In this document: positions 22,032-34,000 of the stretch, piece by piece
Numbering within the stretch: position 1 is the stretch's first letter
Layout: each line of letters starts with the position of its first letter
NCBI GenBank assembly: GCA_963930775.1
Contig: OZ005696.1
Location: 3,410,001 to 3,474,000, forward strand
DNA from: Cliona cf. orientalis
Taxonomy: Eukaryota > Porifera > Demospongiae > Clionaida > Clionaidae
Reading direction: 5' to 3'
DNA length: 64,000 nucleotides
The notes under the pieces: model-generated
What the model was told of the DNA's origin: nothing
The model's input: the letters and a program-made list of their open reading frames with translations, nothing else
The model's database searches: none
Translations under genes and position numbers: made by a program

Positions 22032-25000
22032 ATGTCGGGCCCTGTCCTAACGGGCAGATGCAACTACAGCCCCGATTGCAACAAGCACTTCATTTCAAGC
22101 GAGTACTTGAAAAGATACACTGATCCCGCAAGTAAGACGTTGTTAATCCCCCCAGAATTGCTATTCCACCGTACTGCCCCCCAGGACAGAACCTAGAGTC
22201 TAACCCTGCCATACAAACCGTTGAGATTTGCCCTGCTAACCTGATTTTGTACCCGAAACCCAGTCCCTGACCCCTCTCGTATATGGCGAGGTACCATGCA
22301 CAGTTTCTATGGATAGTTTTAGCGGGGACCACTTATAATAAATCGAAAATCTCTCTCTCCCTCAATACAAGAAGCCACAGTTAAGCATTGAATGACCTTT
22401 TGTGTATCCTTTGCCCTCTGCTGGGTATCAACTTCCTAATTATTCTTCCTGCCATGTGAAGTATTGTATGTACTCTGCTGGATTTCAACAACCTCCCTTA
22501 TTAGCAGTTAATCATGTGAGGTATTGCATGTACAATGACATCATACTGACTGACAGATTGTATACATGTCTGCAATAATACTTGTGATGATTACCCCACT
22601 CCAGATGATCCTATGAAGGTGCACAGCAAGTACCTTAAACACTGGCACAGCTTCTATAGCACCTATGGTGATGAGTTTGATCCCTCCAGTGCCACACTCT
22701 TGGAGCTGGGAGGAGGGCCTACCATTCACTCGCTGATTAGCGCCTGTCAGCACGTCTCCAAGATCACCTTCTCTGACTACGCTGACACTAACCGCAGGGA
22801 GATACAGCTGTGGAAGGACAACGACCCCAAATGTAAGAGAGTGTTAAAGTACTGTGTTTATAATTACGGTTTTAATTTTTGTGTGATTTTCTGGTAGAGG
22901 TCACCGTCGACATTAAGACACATAATATGAAAAGTTCTACAGTACAATGCAAATTTTCTTGTGTTTTAACTTAAACACAGTATGTGATGACTATTGATAA
23001 TAACATACATGTGTACATCATTATACATGTACATGTATGTAGGCATAAAATTAGTATTTCCTCTAGACTCCCAGTTGGTTTTGCTTTATTGACCCCACAA
23101 TAATAGTATTGTGTATGTCTGTGTGGGGGCTATGAATATGTAAACAGCTGCTCAATGATGAAAGTACGTAGTTCAGGCAGGGTTGCAGTGTGGCTACTTG
23201 CTCCATATTTGGGCATGGTGGCCTACAGAGATGATTAAGCGCAAGGTCAAGGGGCAGCAACTGTCAATACATGTTAAGTTTTGTTGTCTTATCTGAAATT
23301 ATTGCGACCTTTAAGTGAATAGCCAGTTGTTGTATGGAGTATCCACAATGTCCTTTCATGGCTTGGCTGTTCTTGTCTAAACAAACAACGTGGGTTGGTT
23401 GGTTTGGTTGGTCCCTTATGGAAAGGTAGCCATGATCATGTGATGATATGATGATCCTGAGATGGGTATACAAGTATACATGTAGCTGCAATTCACCATC
23501 AATCACATGGCCTAGCTCTAAGAATCCTTATATAGTGACTGATAGATTTCTGTGTGACCTCTGCTGCATTAGCTCTACCAGAACAATACCAACCTTATTG
23601 CCATACTCTCTCAGCTGCCTAATGATATTAAAGGTGCTCTGAAACGGAAGTCGAACGCCCCGCCTACGTTTTTGAATTCCTGACCCGTTTTTCAAAGCTC
23701 AAACCTGATTGGTCAATCCAACGTCATCGCGAAGGCGTGACAAAGACATATTATTTTCGCGCTCGCGCCGATTGAGAGGTGTGGCGCGCTATACGCGCGA
23801 GCGATCGACCACGAGGTGAAAGATGGCCCACGATCCTGCTGTAGCCAACATCAAGAGGGGTGGTAGGCGTCCAGGAGCTGGGAGAAAAAAACATCCAGAC
23901 AGAGGCAAGGATGTGCGCGTAAGAATATCGGAAACGCAGCACCTTCGTTGGAATGAGCTAAAAAATCTGAAAAAGCTTCCCAATGACGATGCCGTTGCCA
24001 AGTAGCTATCTTATGGATCTGGCTTCTGATGTTGAAGAGGATGAAAGCAGCGAAAAGTAAGCTACATACTAGTAGTATCACTGGAGTGAGTCATGACTGT
24101 AGTTTCCCGATTCCAGAGTGAACTTACCTACTGCATCAACCCCTGTCTCCAGAAGTAGCAGCAGAGGGAGGCATTTGCGAATCAGGGGTAGGATATCACA
24201 AGCGTGAGCTATGTATAATTTACCTTGTTTGATACACAATATTGATTTATTATAGCTAATAGAACCATCTTCATCAGATTATGATGTCAGTGCCATTGCC
24301 TCGTCACCATTAGTGGGAACTGCTGGGGACGAGGCCAGGATTGCTAGTGACCCTCGCACCTCTCTACTGCTCAGAAAGAGGTTTGGCTTAATGCCTACTT
24401 GATATTATTTATAATATTATAATAATTATGTTCCAAGTTTGCTGTCAGAGACTCTTCCATCTCTTCGTGGGGACCCATACACATCATCAGATGAAGACGA
24501 GACTTACCAACCTCCTGATGATAGTGAGAGCAATGATTCGGATGACAGCGATGATCTAGACAGAACACAGTAAGCTAAACTGACTTCCAGATATTACGCT
24601 TAACACTATCAAATTTGTATATAGCTTAGATGTTGCTCTGGCATATCTTAACAACAGTGGTAGTGAGCACGACTCTTCTGAAAGCGATTTTGAAAGGTAT
24701 ACGTGTACAATATTACTAATAGTATGACAACATGCATGTATGCTCCTGAATATCTAGACCAACGTCTGAAAGTGGTTCTGAGTCTGAACAAGATGACGAT
24801 TCCTCACATGCTTCAAGTTCAGGTTAGTCAGCACAATACAATGATATACAGTATTGTACATGCACATGCATATACATGTATTTTACTGTTTACCTCTATA
24901 GTTTTCTCAATGAACTCTCCCACTCTGGTTTCGATTCAGTGTGACAAGATCATTGTGAGCATGCCTCAGTTGCTACAGCTGGTACCGTCTACATGCCTAC

Positions 25001-28000
25001 ACCCTTCCTGTACCTCCAAACTATCTCATTCAACTCAGTTTAGGGGGTGTGGAGTGTATCTACACTTCAAATGTGATGTAGGACACACATACTCATGGTC
25101 GTCATCAGATGAGCATCTAGATAAGAGAGGGTATTCTATCCACTCAAACAATCTACTGCTTAGTGCTGCTTGTTTGCTGTCAGGAAATTGTTTCAGTAAG
25201 ATCTCACAGATGTTGGAATTCATGGGTATCAAAACTTTTTCAGAAAATATGTATTATAGGTGAGTGATTCTATGGTGTACTTAGCGTCGTCCCCAGGCCT
25301 TCTGAGGGGACGAGGCTGTAGTGTACTCTACATGCACATGACTTCACATCATTGCAGGTATCAGAGAGCTTACTTTTTCCAACCTATTGAATCTTACTGG
25401 AAGGATCGTCAAACTGAAATCCTGAATTCTCTTCAAGGAAAATCACTTATTTTATCCGGAGATGGCAGATGTGATTCACCTGGATTTTCAGCCATGTACT
25501 GTACGTACTCACTAATGGACACGGAAACGAAGTTGATACTCCACTCAGAAACTCTGAAGAGGTCTGAGGTAAATTTACATGTGGTTGTACATGGAGTATG
25601 TCTTAATTCCAATTGCAGCACATCCAAGTTTAGCTTATATGTACAGGGTGTAGGGTTTAGTTCAGGGGGATCACAGCTTGCCATATAATGTTATTATGGT
25701 TGTCCCCTCACTTTGAATCTGTAGTTTGCCTGCACCCTTGAAATTTGCTACTCTGAGGCATTTGCTAGCACTCCCTCTTGAGCGAAATCCTGAAATAAAC
25801 CCTATGTATGTATAGCTAGGGACATATCAGCTGTCAAAGTAGTGTTTACAGAAATGCTGGATATAGGATCATGTATTGAATGCAGGTTGAATACAAATCT
25901 ACAAACATGGAGGTTCTAGGACTGAAGCGGGCTTTGAACTTCTTGAAGGACAAAGTCAATATTTCTGAAATTGTGACTGATGCATCAACTACTGTCATAT
26001 CTTGCCTAGGTATATCACAATATCATACAATGAATTTTACATTTACAGCCGATAATGCTGGTATAAATTACAGCTAATGAGTTCCCAGAGTACCATCACA
26101 GCTTGGATGTCTGGCATAAGGCAAAGAAGCTCAAAAAGAGTGTATCTGAAGTTAGTTTTATGAAAGTATAGCATACAATGTCATGTATATATAATATATA
26201 ATATTACTATATTCCTCAGGCTGCCAAAGGTAAAGGGATGGGGATATTGGACATGTGGTCAAGCAAAATTATCAATCACTTCTGGTGGTCCTGCAGGACA
26301 TGTGATGATAATGTAGATGACCTAAAGGTACTATTTTTTTTTACCAAGTAAATCATTTTAATTATGTGAAATGGGGAATGAACTCCAGACATGTTGCTAC
26401 GGCAACGATGCCTGATTTTTTGGCTGTGCTGAGACAATTTAATTTGACATCCTCACCTATAGTAAATCATGCACACAATAACGCTCACATTACCTCCTAA
26501 TAATGTTATTTTGCAGACAAAATGGATAAGTGTACTTCATCACATATGCAATGAACACAAGTGGACTACAGGCCAGTGTGAGCATGAAGAATTGGAAGGG
26601 CCCCCTACTGAAAATGACAAAGTGATCCCATACTTCAAGAAGAATGAACCTCCTTTTCAGAATGTGCAAAAGATTGTTCTGAATCACAAGTGGCTTGAAA
26701 GTGTGAAGTATTATACACGTTTTAGGTGAGTTACCCCCTGACAAACGTATTCCTATTTGAAAATGTTTAAAATTAGACATACTGGGCTATTGGAAGTATT
26801 TCACAATTCTCTTCTGAGTTATGTGAGCAAGAGAGTTTCTCTAAGGTATGTGTGCACACACCAATAACTTTCACAGACTAAAAATATGCATTGATCTACT
26901 TGCATGTTTATTGACATGTGGGTAATTTATGAATAATAATTATTAAATTTATAGTGACCAGATTTATTTGCTGAGGATTATTCTTGCCATCATTGATCAC
27001 AATCACCATTAGTCTCGTCCCCAGACCCCACCCCCAAAAGGAGGAAAGGGTCTGGTACACATCGAGCGCTTTTTGGGTCTTGCTGACTTGGCATGTCTGA
27101 ATTCTGTCGCACCAATCAGATTCACGCCATGTGGCTTGCATGTGATTATCGTGTGACACCGCGCGCTAGCCGCCTATTGCTGCACGTGAGAGCCGCTGAT
27201 GCGTTGCCATGCCTATACGACGCGTTGTCATGACGATCACATGACATGCTGCATCCTGTGCGCCCCAAAAAGCGCTCGATGTGTACCAGACCCTTTCCTC
27301 CTTTTGGGGGTGGGGTCTGGGGACGAGACTAAATCACCATGTGAAAAGAGCGTATCGTCGAAGTGAGTCTGGCGAGATCCAGTACCACAGACTTTGGAGA
27401 AGACGGTCTAAGCACTGGGATGCTGTGCCAATGAAAGTGAAGAAAGACTATGCCTATGTTCCAGAGATATTGATGCTAATATTTCGATTCCGGGAGCGAT
27501 TAGACCAGCCTCTGCGTTCCATTGCAGGAAAGAAGAGAACTGGTTCTACCATCACACCAACCCCGCCTCCCAGTACATCCGAAATTATTAGAGCAAAGAA
27601 GTCTCGTTTTTCTGAATAACAGTCATTATCAAATTGTATGTAAATGAGCAACAGAATGACTATAAAATTTGATATGAGATAGTAAAATGTCAGGTCAGAG
27701 TTCATTTGAAAAAAATTTCAATACTCCCGAAATCCCATGTAAATTCCAGTTGGTGAAGGGTACCAGTGTCTGATGGCCCACACTACACATGATGGGATCA
27801 CTCTCCTGACTCCTCTCCCAAGGTACCCATAGTTCCATAGAATGTAGTGCCTGTATGCAATCTTGCGGTATTTAGCAGGTGAGTAATCGATTGGGTCAGC
27901 TCTAGTATCAGCATTATCCAAGATCCCAAGAGTAAGGACCATGTGGTTGACACACAGAGAGAAGAACTCCTCGTAGTTGGTTATGCATTTCACCTCCTGG

Positions 28001-31000
28001 CAGCAAACATTTTCTGTGGTGTTTCCCATCTCCTTACACTTCCCACAGACACACCACGAAGGACCACTTCCACGTGGATCATTGGGTCTTGGTTCATTCT
28101 CACCAGGCCCACTGACCAGCAAGCTCTTTGCTAGGCCAACCCCTCCATGTCCACACAACAGTCTATTACATAGTTGCTTTAGCTGTACCGGGTCTAAAGC
28201 GTCCACGTAGCTCTCCAGTTCAAGCTGCTGCTGCAGAAGAGACCTTTCTTCGGTGGGCAGGTGAGCGAGCTTATTCTTGCATGGTTTGTTCCTTGTTCCA
28301 CACTTGCACTGCTCTGTGCACTGAGTATTGACAGTACGGCAAGGACATTTTCTCTGGCAGCTGTTCTTACAGCCACAAGAAGTAGTCGATGGAGCTTGAG
28401 TTTCAGCCATGGGCCAGAGAAACACTGCTCGTGTTGTTGGCAGCTGTCCATGATCATAGCTCGATCGGCCTCGTGCTCGCGAACTTTTTACGCTACGATA
28501 ATATGTAACGCGCGCGCGCTTTAGCACTTTTACGCGTTGTTCGATTACGTAACGACTTCCGTTTCAGAGCACCTTTAAGTACCGTACATGTATGTACCTA
28601 ACCATACAGAAATCTGTTAGCAATTGTTGCAGTACTGGTAATCAAGTAACTAATGCAGCCAATTATGTGCAAGTCTACATGTACCTACAAGGGCCATATG
28701 CAATCTTTCTGCATATTATTATTATGCTTCACACATGATCGACATGCTTATATGAGGTCATGACCTTAGGTGCATTGGTTGATTTTGATTTCTGTGTTGT
28801 AGTAAAGAATGGTGTCCTAGTATCTTGGTATGGTAGAGATGGCTTTGAGTGATAATTGATCTCGTTCCCTGCCCTTGTCTTGTCTGCGAGAAAAGAATCT
28901 TGGATTCAATCAACAGTATTGACTCTTGCTTCAATTTATAGTCTAATTGAGCTCCATAGCTATGGTGATGCAGGGGCAAGCCCTCACATTATTTAATTGT
29001 GATCAGGTATTGTGTGTGTGAGATGATCATGTACCACCAATTATTGACTAAAAGATGAATAGTTGATATAAACGGAATGCTTGCATCATACATGTATACA
29101 TGCATACTGCCTCAATAAAGCCAGTTCACAAAGTGATGTAAGGCCTTAATTTGCGAAGTGATATTTAGCGATTTTTTACGACCTGATCAACGTAAGAATG
29201 CAGGAATGCCAGAATGGGATCCAAGTCTATTCTGGTGTTGCATTGCGCTCCTACAAGTGTCATTGTATTATGAAGTCAGATCAGAAACATAAAAATAAAC
29301 ACTCTTTGGTGACACTCGTAGGTCATGTGGGTGCAGGATTAATTCAGTACACCTGGTTGCTGCTGTGCATCATACATACATGTACATAATATACTATGTT
29401 TACGTGGACAGCATCACTACTGTAGCATAGTCACATGATTATATTGGTTAATTGGGGTGCATAAGATGGACAAACACTTCACTTGCCCCCCAGTTTGTGT
29501 ATTTCATCACAATAGTATTGTACATGTACAGTGTAACTACCCCCCTAGCTCCTCTCCCCCTCCTGGCCCCTTCCATCTCACTATCGTCAATTCAACTATT
29601 ACAGGTCACGACTGGACTCCCTACATCCGTCATGTTGTGTCGAACCTAGAGGGCAATTCCGACCCTGGTGCAGTGGACCAACGAACAACAGAACTAAGGA
29701 ACAAGATAGAGGAGATAGTTCTGTGCGACGTCAAGTCTGAAGACATGCTCGGTCCCTATCAGAAGCCATTCGACGTCGTGCACACCAACTTGTGCCTGGA
29801 GATAGTTTGCGAGACGGCTGCTGATTTTGTAGACGCTCTGTCTAACTTGAGAAAGCTTGTAAGACCAGGGGGATACCTGCTCTGTCTCACGGCCAAGGAG
29901 GGGTCGTGGTACACCTGCGCCGGGTTTGGTACCAAACTTCATCAGCTCTTCTTGAATGAGTCGGAGATTTTGAAAGCTTTCACGGATGCAGGTAAATGTG
30001 AAGTGGAATGTATACATGCCGTACGTACATGTATGTACATGTATCTATAACTTTCCAACATACATGTAAAGTATAGTGGGACATGGTTTGGTAGGAACTT
30101 GAGTTTATACATGTATTTAAGCTCTATACTTTATGATGAAAGGTACACATTGGGTAGAACGATGAGCGGAAAGTGATGGCATGCCATACGACTTTGCCTA
30201 CACTAGCTTTCAACAAACCGTAGAACTCGCTACACCTCAAAACTCCCACTATGCTTTTCTTTCCAATAAGCGCCCCCCTCAAATCTCGCCACATGGTAAA
30301 GGGTCAGCACCTATACAGAGTGCATGCAAATAGGCTCTTTATTGAGGCTGTGTGCTTGAACTGCATGGGCGAGCAAGGTCTGCATTGCAAAATTTAATAG
30401 TGGTGTCATCCCAGAGGAGGTTCGACAGGGTCAAAAGGTCACAATTAGCTAATTACACTATCTGATTTGAAATGTCAGCTGAAACCATGTAGACAAGGGC
30501 AGATCCTATTTAAAATCAAAATCTACATACAGGTATCTCAGAGTTGCATACAGGAATTTTTGCTGGGGGGGGGGGGGGAATCCCAGTGCACCCCCCCCCC
30601 CTTTTGTATGCAACCCTGTATCTCGTGTTGAAAGTCGGTTGTCGTTAGGCTTTTTATGCTGATTTCAACGTATGCGGATGTGATAGACTGGATATTTGTT
30701 TATGATAATTGATTTGTGCTATTCCCTAGCAGATGTGTGTCGATTATGTAATAGTGTTTGTACTTAGGCTAAAGTGTTAATAACTGATTTGTGCTTTGAT
30801 ATTATCATGTTTTGCTTAGGTAGATTGATTTGTACTTGAGCCAGCTAGGCAGAATAGCCTTTGTACTGTTAGGCTGGGGCCCTTTTTGACTCTTCAATGA
30901 TATGGGCCTCATCTTTGTGCTCAACTTTCTTTGTTTGTACCCTATAGCCTGAAATATTGGCGGAAATTAAATTTGGAGGTTGAGCCCAAAATCATTATTG

Positions 31001-34000
31001 CGGATTTAAATTTGGCGGTTTGGTACAGGATATATGCGAGTAGGAAAGTTTGGCAGATTTTTAATTTGGCGGTTGTAATATAGACCGCCAAACCGCCAAA
31101 TTTAATTCCCTGCCAAATTTTCCGGCTCTACGGTATTTTCTATTTAGATGTTCTGTACAATCTTTGTCTGTTCATTGACTACTCTCTTCAAACTATCATC
31201 ATTTAAACTCTCGGCTACCTATCCTTAATTGGCTACACGATCTTTCACAGCAGATTTTATTGAAAATGCTTTGTACAGAGGTTTTGGCGACGTACATGTA
31301 TGCTGACCACTTTTGCCTTCTTCGCTTCTTGACCAGCTCACAATGCACAAAAGAGACAACGATCGCTTCTTTTCAAGAAGACTAGTGTGTATGACTAATG
31401 ATAATTCTTATAACTCAACTGACTCGTCACTGATCACAGTAGGCTATCAACAACGCTTCTTTTAACTTTCTGCAAAAACTTCTGGTCAACCATACGCACA
31501 CCCATGCTGGATATTACATAATTGTGTGCAATTACATGTATATTAAGCACATAATTATATCCATTCTTGTGGTTACTCGACGCTCTTGCACAACATCATA
31601 ACACTGCTACATAGGATGGACTAGCCTTGTCCCCAGGCAACTCCCGATTTTTCAATGTTGCACGTATGCTGGACTAGGCCCATGCAACCCTTAAGGCTGG
31701 ATAGCTGCAAGCACACAGAGGATTTTGCACCATTGATAACGCTTCATTAATTTGAGCATCCACACATTGTCAAGCATGGAGTGCCCCCTACTGTGTCAGT
31801 CAGCCTCCAATAATTGATGATTACAATAAATGTATAGCAATATTAAAACCAGTGAATGAGGCTGTGACTAAACTATTATAACTCTTATAGTCTGGATCTG
31901 ATAATTATTTACTACTGTATATATGTGTCACTGACTTTTTAGCTTCTTATGGTTGAGTTCACCCCTTGTCTAGCATAGCCTGAGGCTCTCATTGAATGGG
32001 CTGATGAATTGTTTTATTATGCCAGACTGATGAGGAGGATATCCGTTTTTCATTGACACGATCTTTTCTCTGCTTTTTGTAGGATTACTGGTATAGGATG
32101 AGCTACTGGGATTCTATGTTGCTTCAGCCAATAGTCTTGATAGTCATTTATAAAATTTCTTGATCTGCAGACTCTATGTTCCAGCCTTGGCCTATTTTTT
32201 ATTCCTAATCTGTTGAAAATTCACTGATTAACAAGAATGATATGGCATACATGTAAATTTATCCACTTCTTCCTTGCTTGCTCTAAAACTTTTTGGGGGT
32301 CAGATAATCGTTTCAGATCCTGGGGCAGTTTCTTACTATCATCAAGATACTGACTGATAGATACAAACTTAATCTTTTCACACGCTTCAGGACGCACATG
32401 AGAACTGATTGCTTGCTCAAGCAGGCAAGCTGCCTGGCTTATCACCGACATATTATGTAGTTCAGAAATCCATCTGTTCTTGCAACTATGCAATCTCGTA
32501 CTTCTCCAACCTGACCTCCTCTGCTTTTAGATCCTTCTTCATGATAGATTTCTGGTATCCAAGGACTTTTTTGGTACATTCAAGTTGGCTACTTAGTGCC
32601 TATAAGATTCTCACTTAGTTCTTCGTTCTTTCCCATAAATTCTTTAAACTGACGTCCTTCAACTGATGCGGTGTTGGTGGCCTACCCTATCCCCTCTTCT
32701 CATGGGACATCACTTCACCAGACAAATCTCACGTTCAGTGAAAGTAATCATTATTAATAATAGCTCCAGTTGGGGATGAAACAGACGTAGGTATTCTCGT
32801 GGCTTCAGACCTAATAATAATACATGCAGTCATCATGCGCACCTCCTCTCTGGCTGTGACTACACTATTATAACTCGTATAGTCTGGATATGATTAGTTT
32901 TGACTATAATGACATTTTGCGCAATATCAAGCTTTTTGTGGTCAAGTTCACCCCTCATCTAGCATTGCTCTCATTGAATGGCTGATGAATTGTTCTATTA
33001 CATGTACATGTATATACGCCAGACTGATGAGGATGATATCTGTCTGTCATTGACACGATCTTTTCTCTGCTTTTTGTAGGAAGACTGGTATGGGGTGTGC
33101 TACTGGGATTCTGTGTTGCTTCAACCAGTAAAATTGATAGTCTTGATAGTCGTTTATAAAATTTCTTGATCTTCAGACTCTATGTTCCAGCCTTGGCCTA
33201 TTTTTTATTCCTAATCTGTTGAAAATTCACTTATTAACAAGAATGTTATGGCATAAATTTATCCACTTCTTCCTTACTTCCTCTAAAGCTCTTTTTGGAT
33301 CAGATAATGCTTTCAGATCCTGTGGCAGTTCCTTACTATCGTCAAGATACTGACTGATAGATACAAACTTAATGTTTTCACTTCAGGACGCACATGAGAA
33401 CTGATTGCTTGCTCAAGCAGGCAAGCTGCCTGGCTTATTACTAACATATCTACATGTAGTTCAGAAATCCATCTGTTCTTGCAAATATGCAGTCTCGTGC
33501 TTCTCCAACCTGACCTCCTCTGCTTTTAGATCCTTCTTCATGGTAGATTTCTGGTGTCCAAGGACTTTATTGGTATATTCAAGTTTGGCTACTTAGTGCC
33601 TGTAAGATTCTCATTTAGTTCTTCATTCTTTCCCATAAGTATCAACGGAGACTCATCTTGTCAACGTACAGCTGTTTGCTCATTATCAACGTGTCATTGT
33701 TACGCGATAAATGTTCTGCGAATCCTGAGGTTATTCCTGCGAATCAATTGATTGCGAGCCCTTCAAAACCTCGCAATTCGCATTTGATTGATACTCGCAA
33801 TATAAACCCGACCTACGGTATGATCATGACCCAAAAACTCAGGATCTCAGCAGAACTCTTTTTGAGACCTGAAAATTCACTGACGTCACAACCGATCTGT
33901 ATTCTGTGTGTTGTCGAGTTCGTCTCTGTGATTGAAGCATCCAGACTAGCTTATCACTATCGAGGTCGAGAATCGGTCTCGGATTCCATCAACTTCATCT

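Larger units (their letters stand above)
23632..28574. mobile_element. Complete 4.9-kb DNA transposon with TTAA duplication (Kolobok-like), two opposed genes
   Basis: Perfect 22 bp terminal inverted repeats (23632-23653 and 28553-28574, starting AGGTGCTCTGAAACGG) are bordered by TTAA at 23628-23631 and 28575-28578. A TTAA target is typical of Kolobok and piggyBac; the transposase here does not look like piggyBac. The plus strand carries a multi-exon transposase (23823-27619), and the minus strand a ballast-domain protein (27718-28410 or to 28527). The two genes converge with 98 bp between stop codons. A 322 bp MITE is nested in the last transposase exon. The element lies in intron 2 of the methyltransferase gene. 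Confidence 0.85.

Noticed and set aside
24703..25263. A stand-alone 186-residue gene starting near 24703
   Set aside because: The first part of that frame is intron; only the portion from about 24902 is a transposase exon.
27718..28410. A P2X7-like receptor gene
   Set aside because: Only the cytoplasmic ballast-type domain is present; there are no transmembrane helices or extracellular ligand-binding domain, and the gene lies inside a transposon.
29457..29604. Upstream extension of methyltransferase exon 3
   Set aside because: The open frame continues upstream of the acceptor by chance; the AG at 29603-29604 gives the correct phase and family match.
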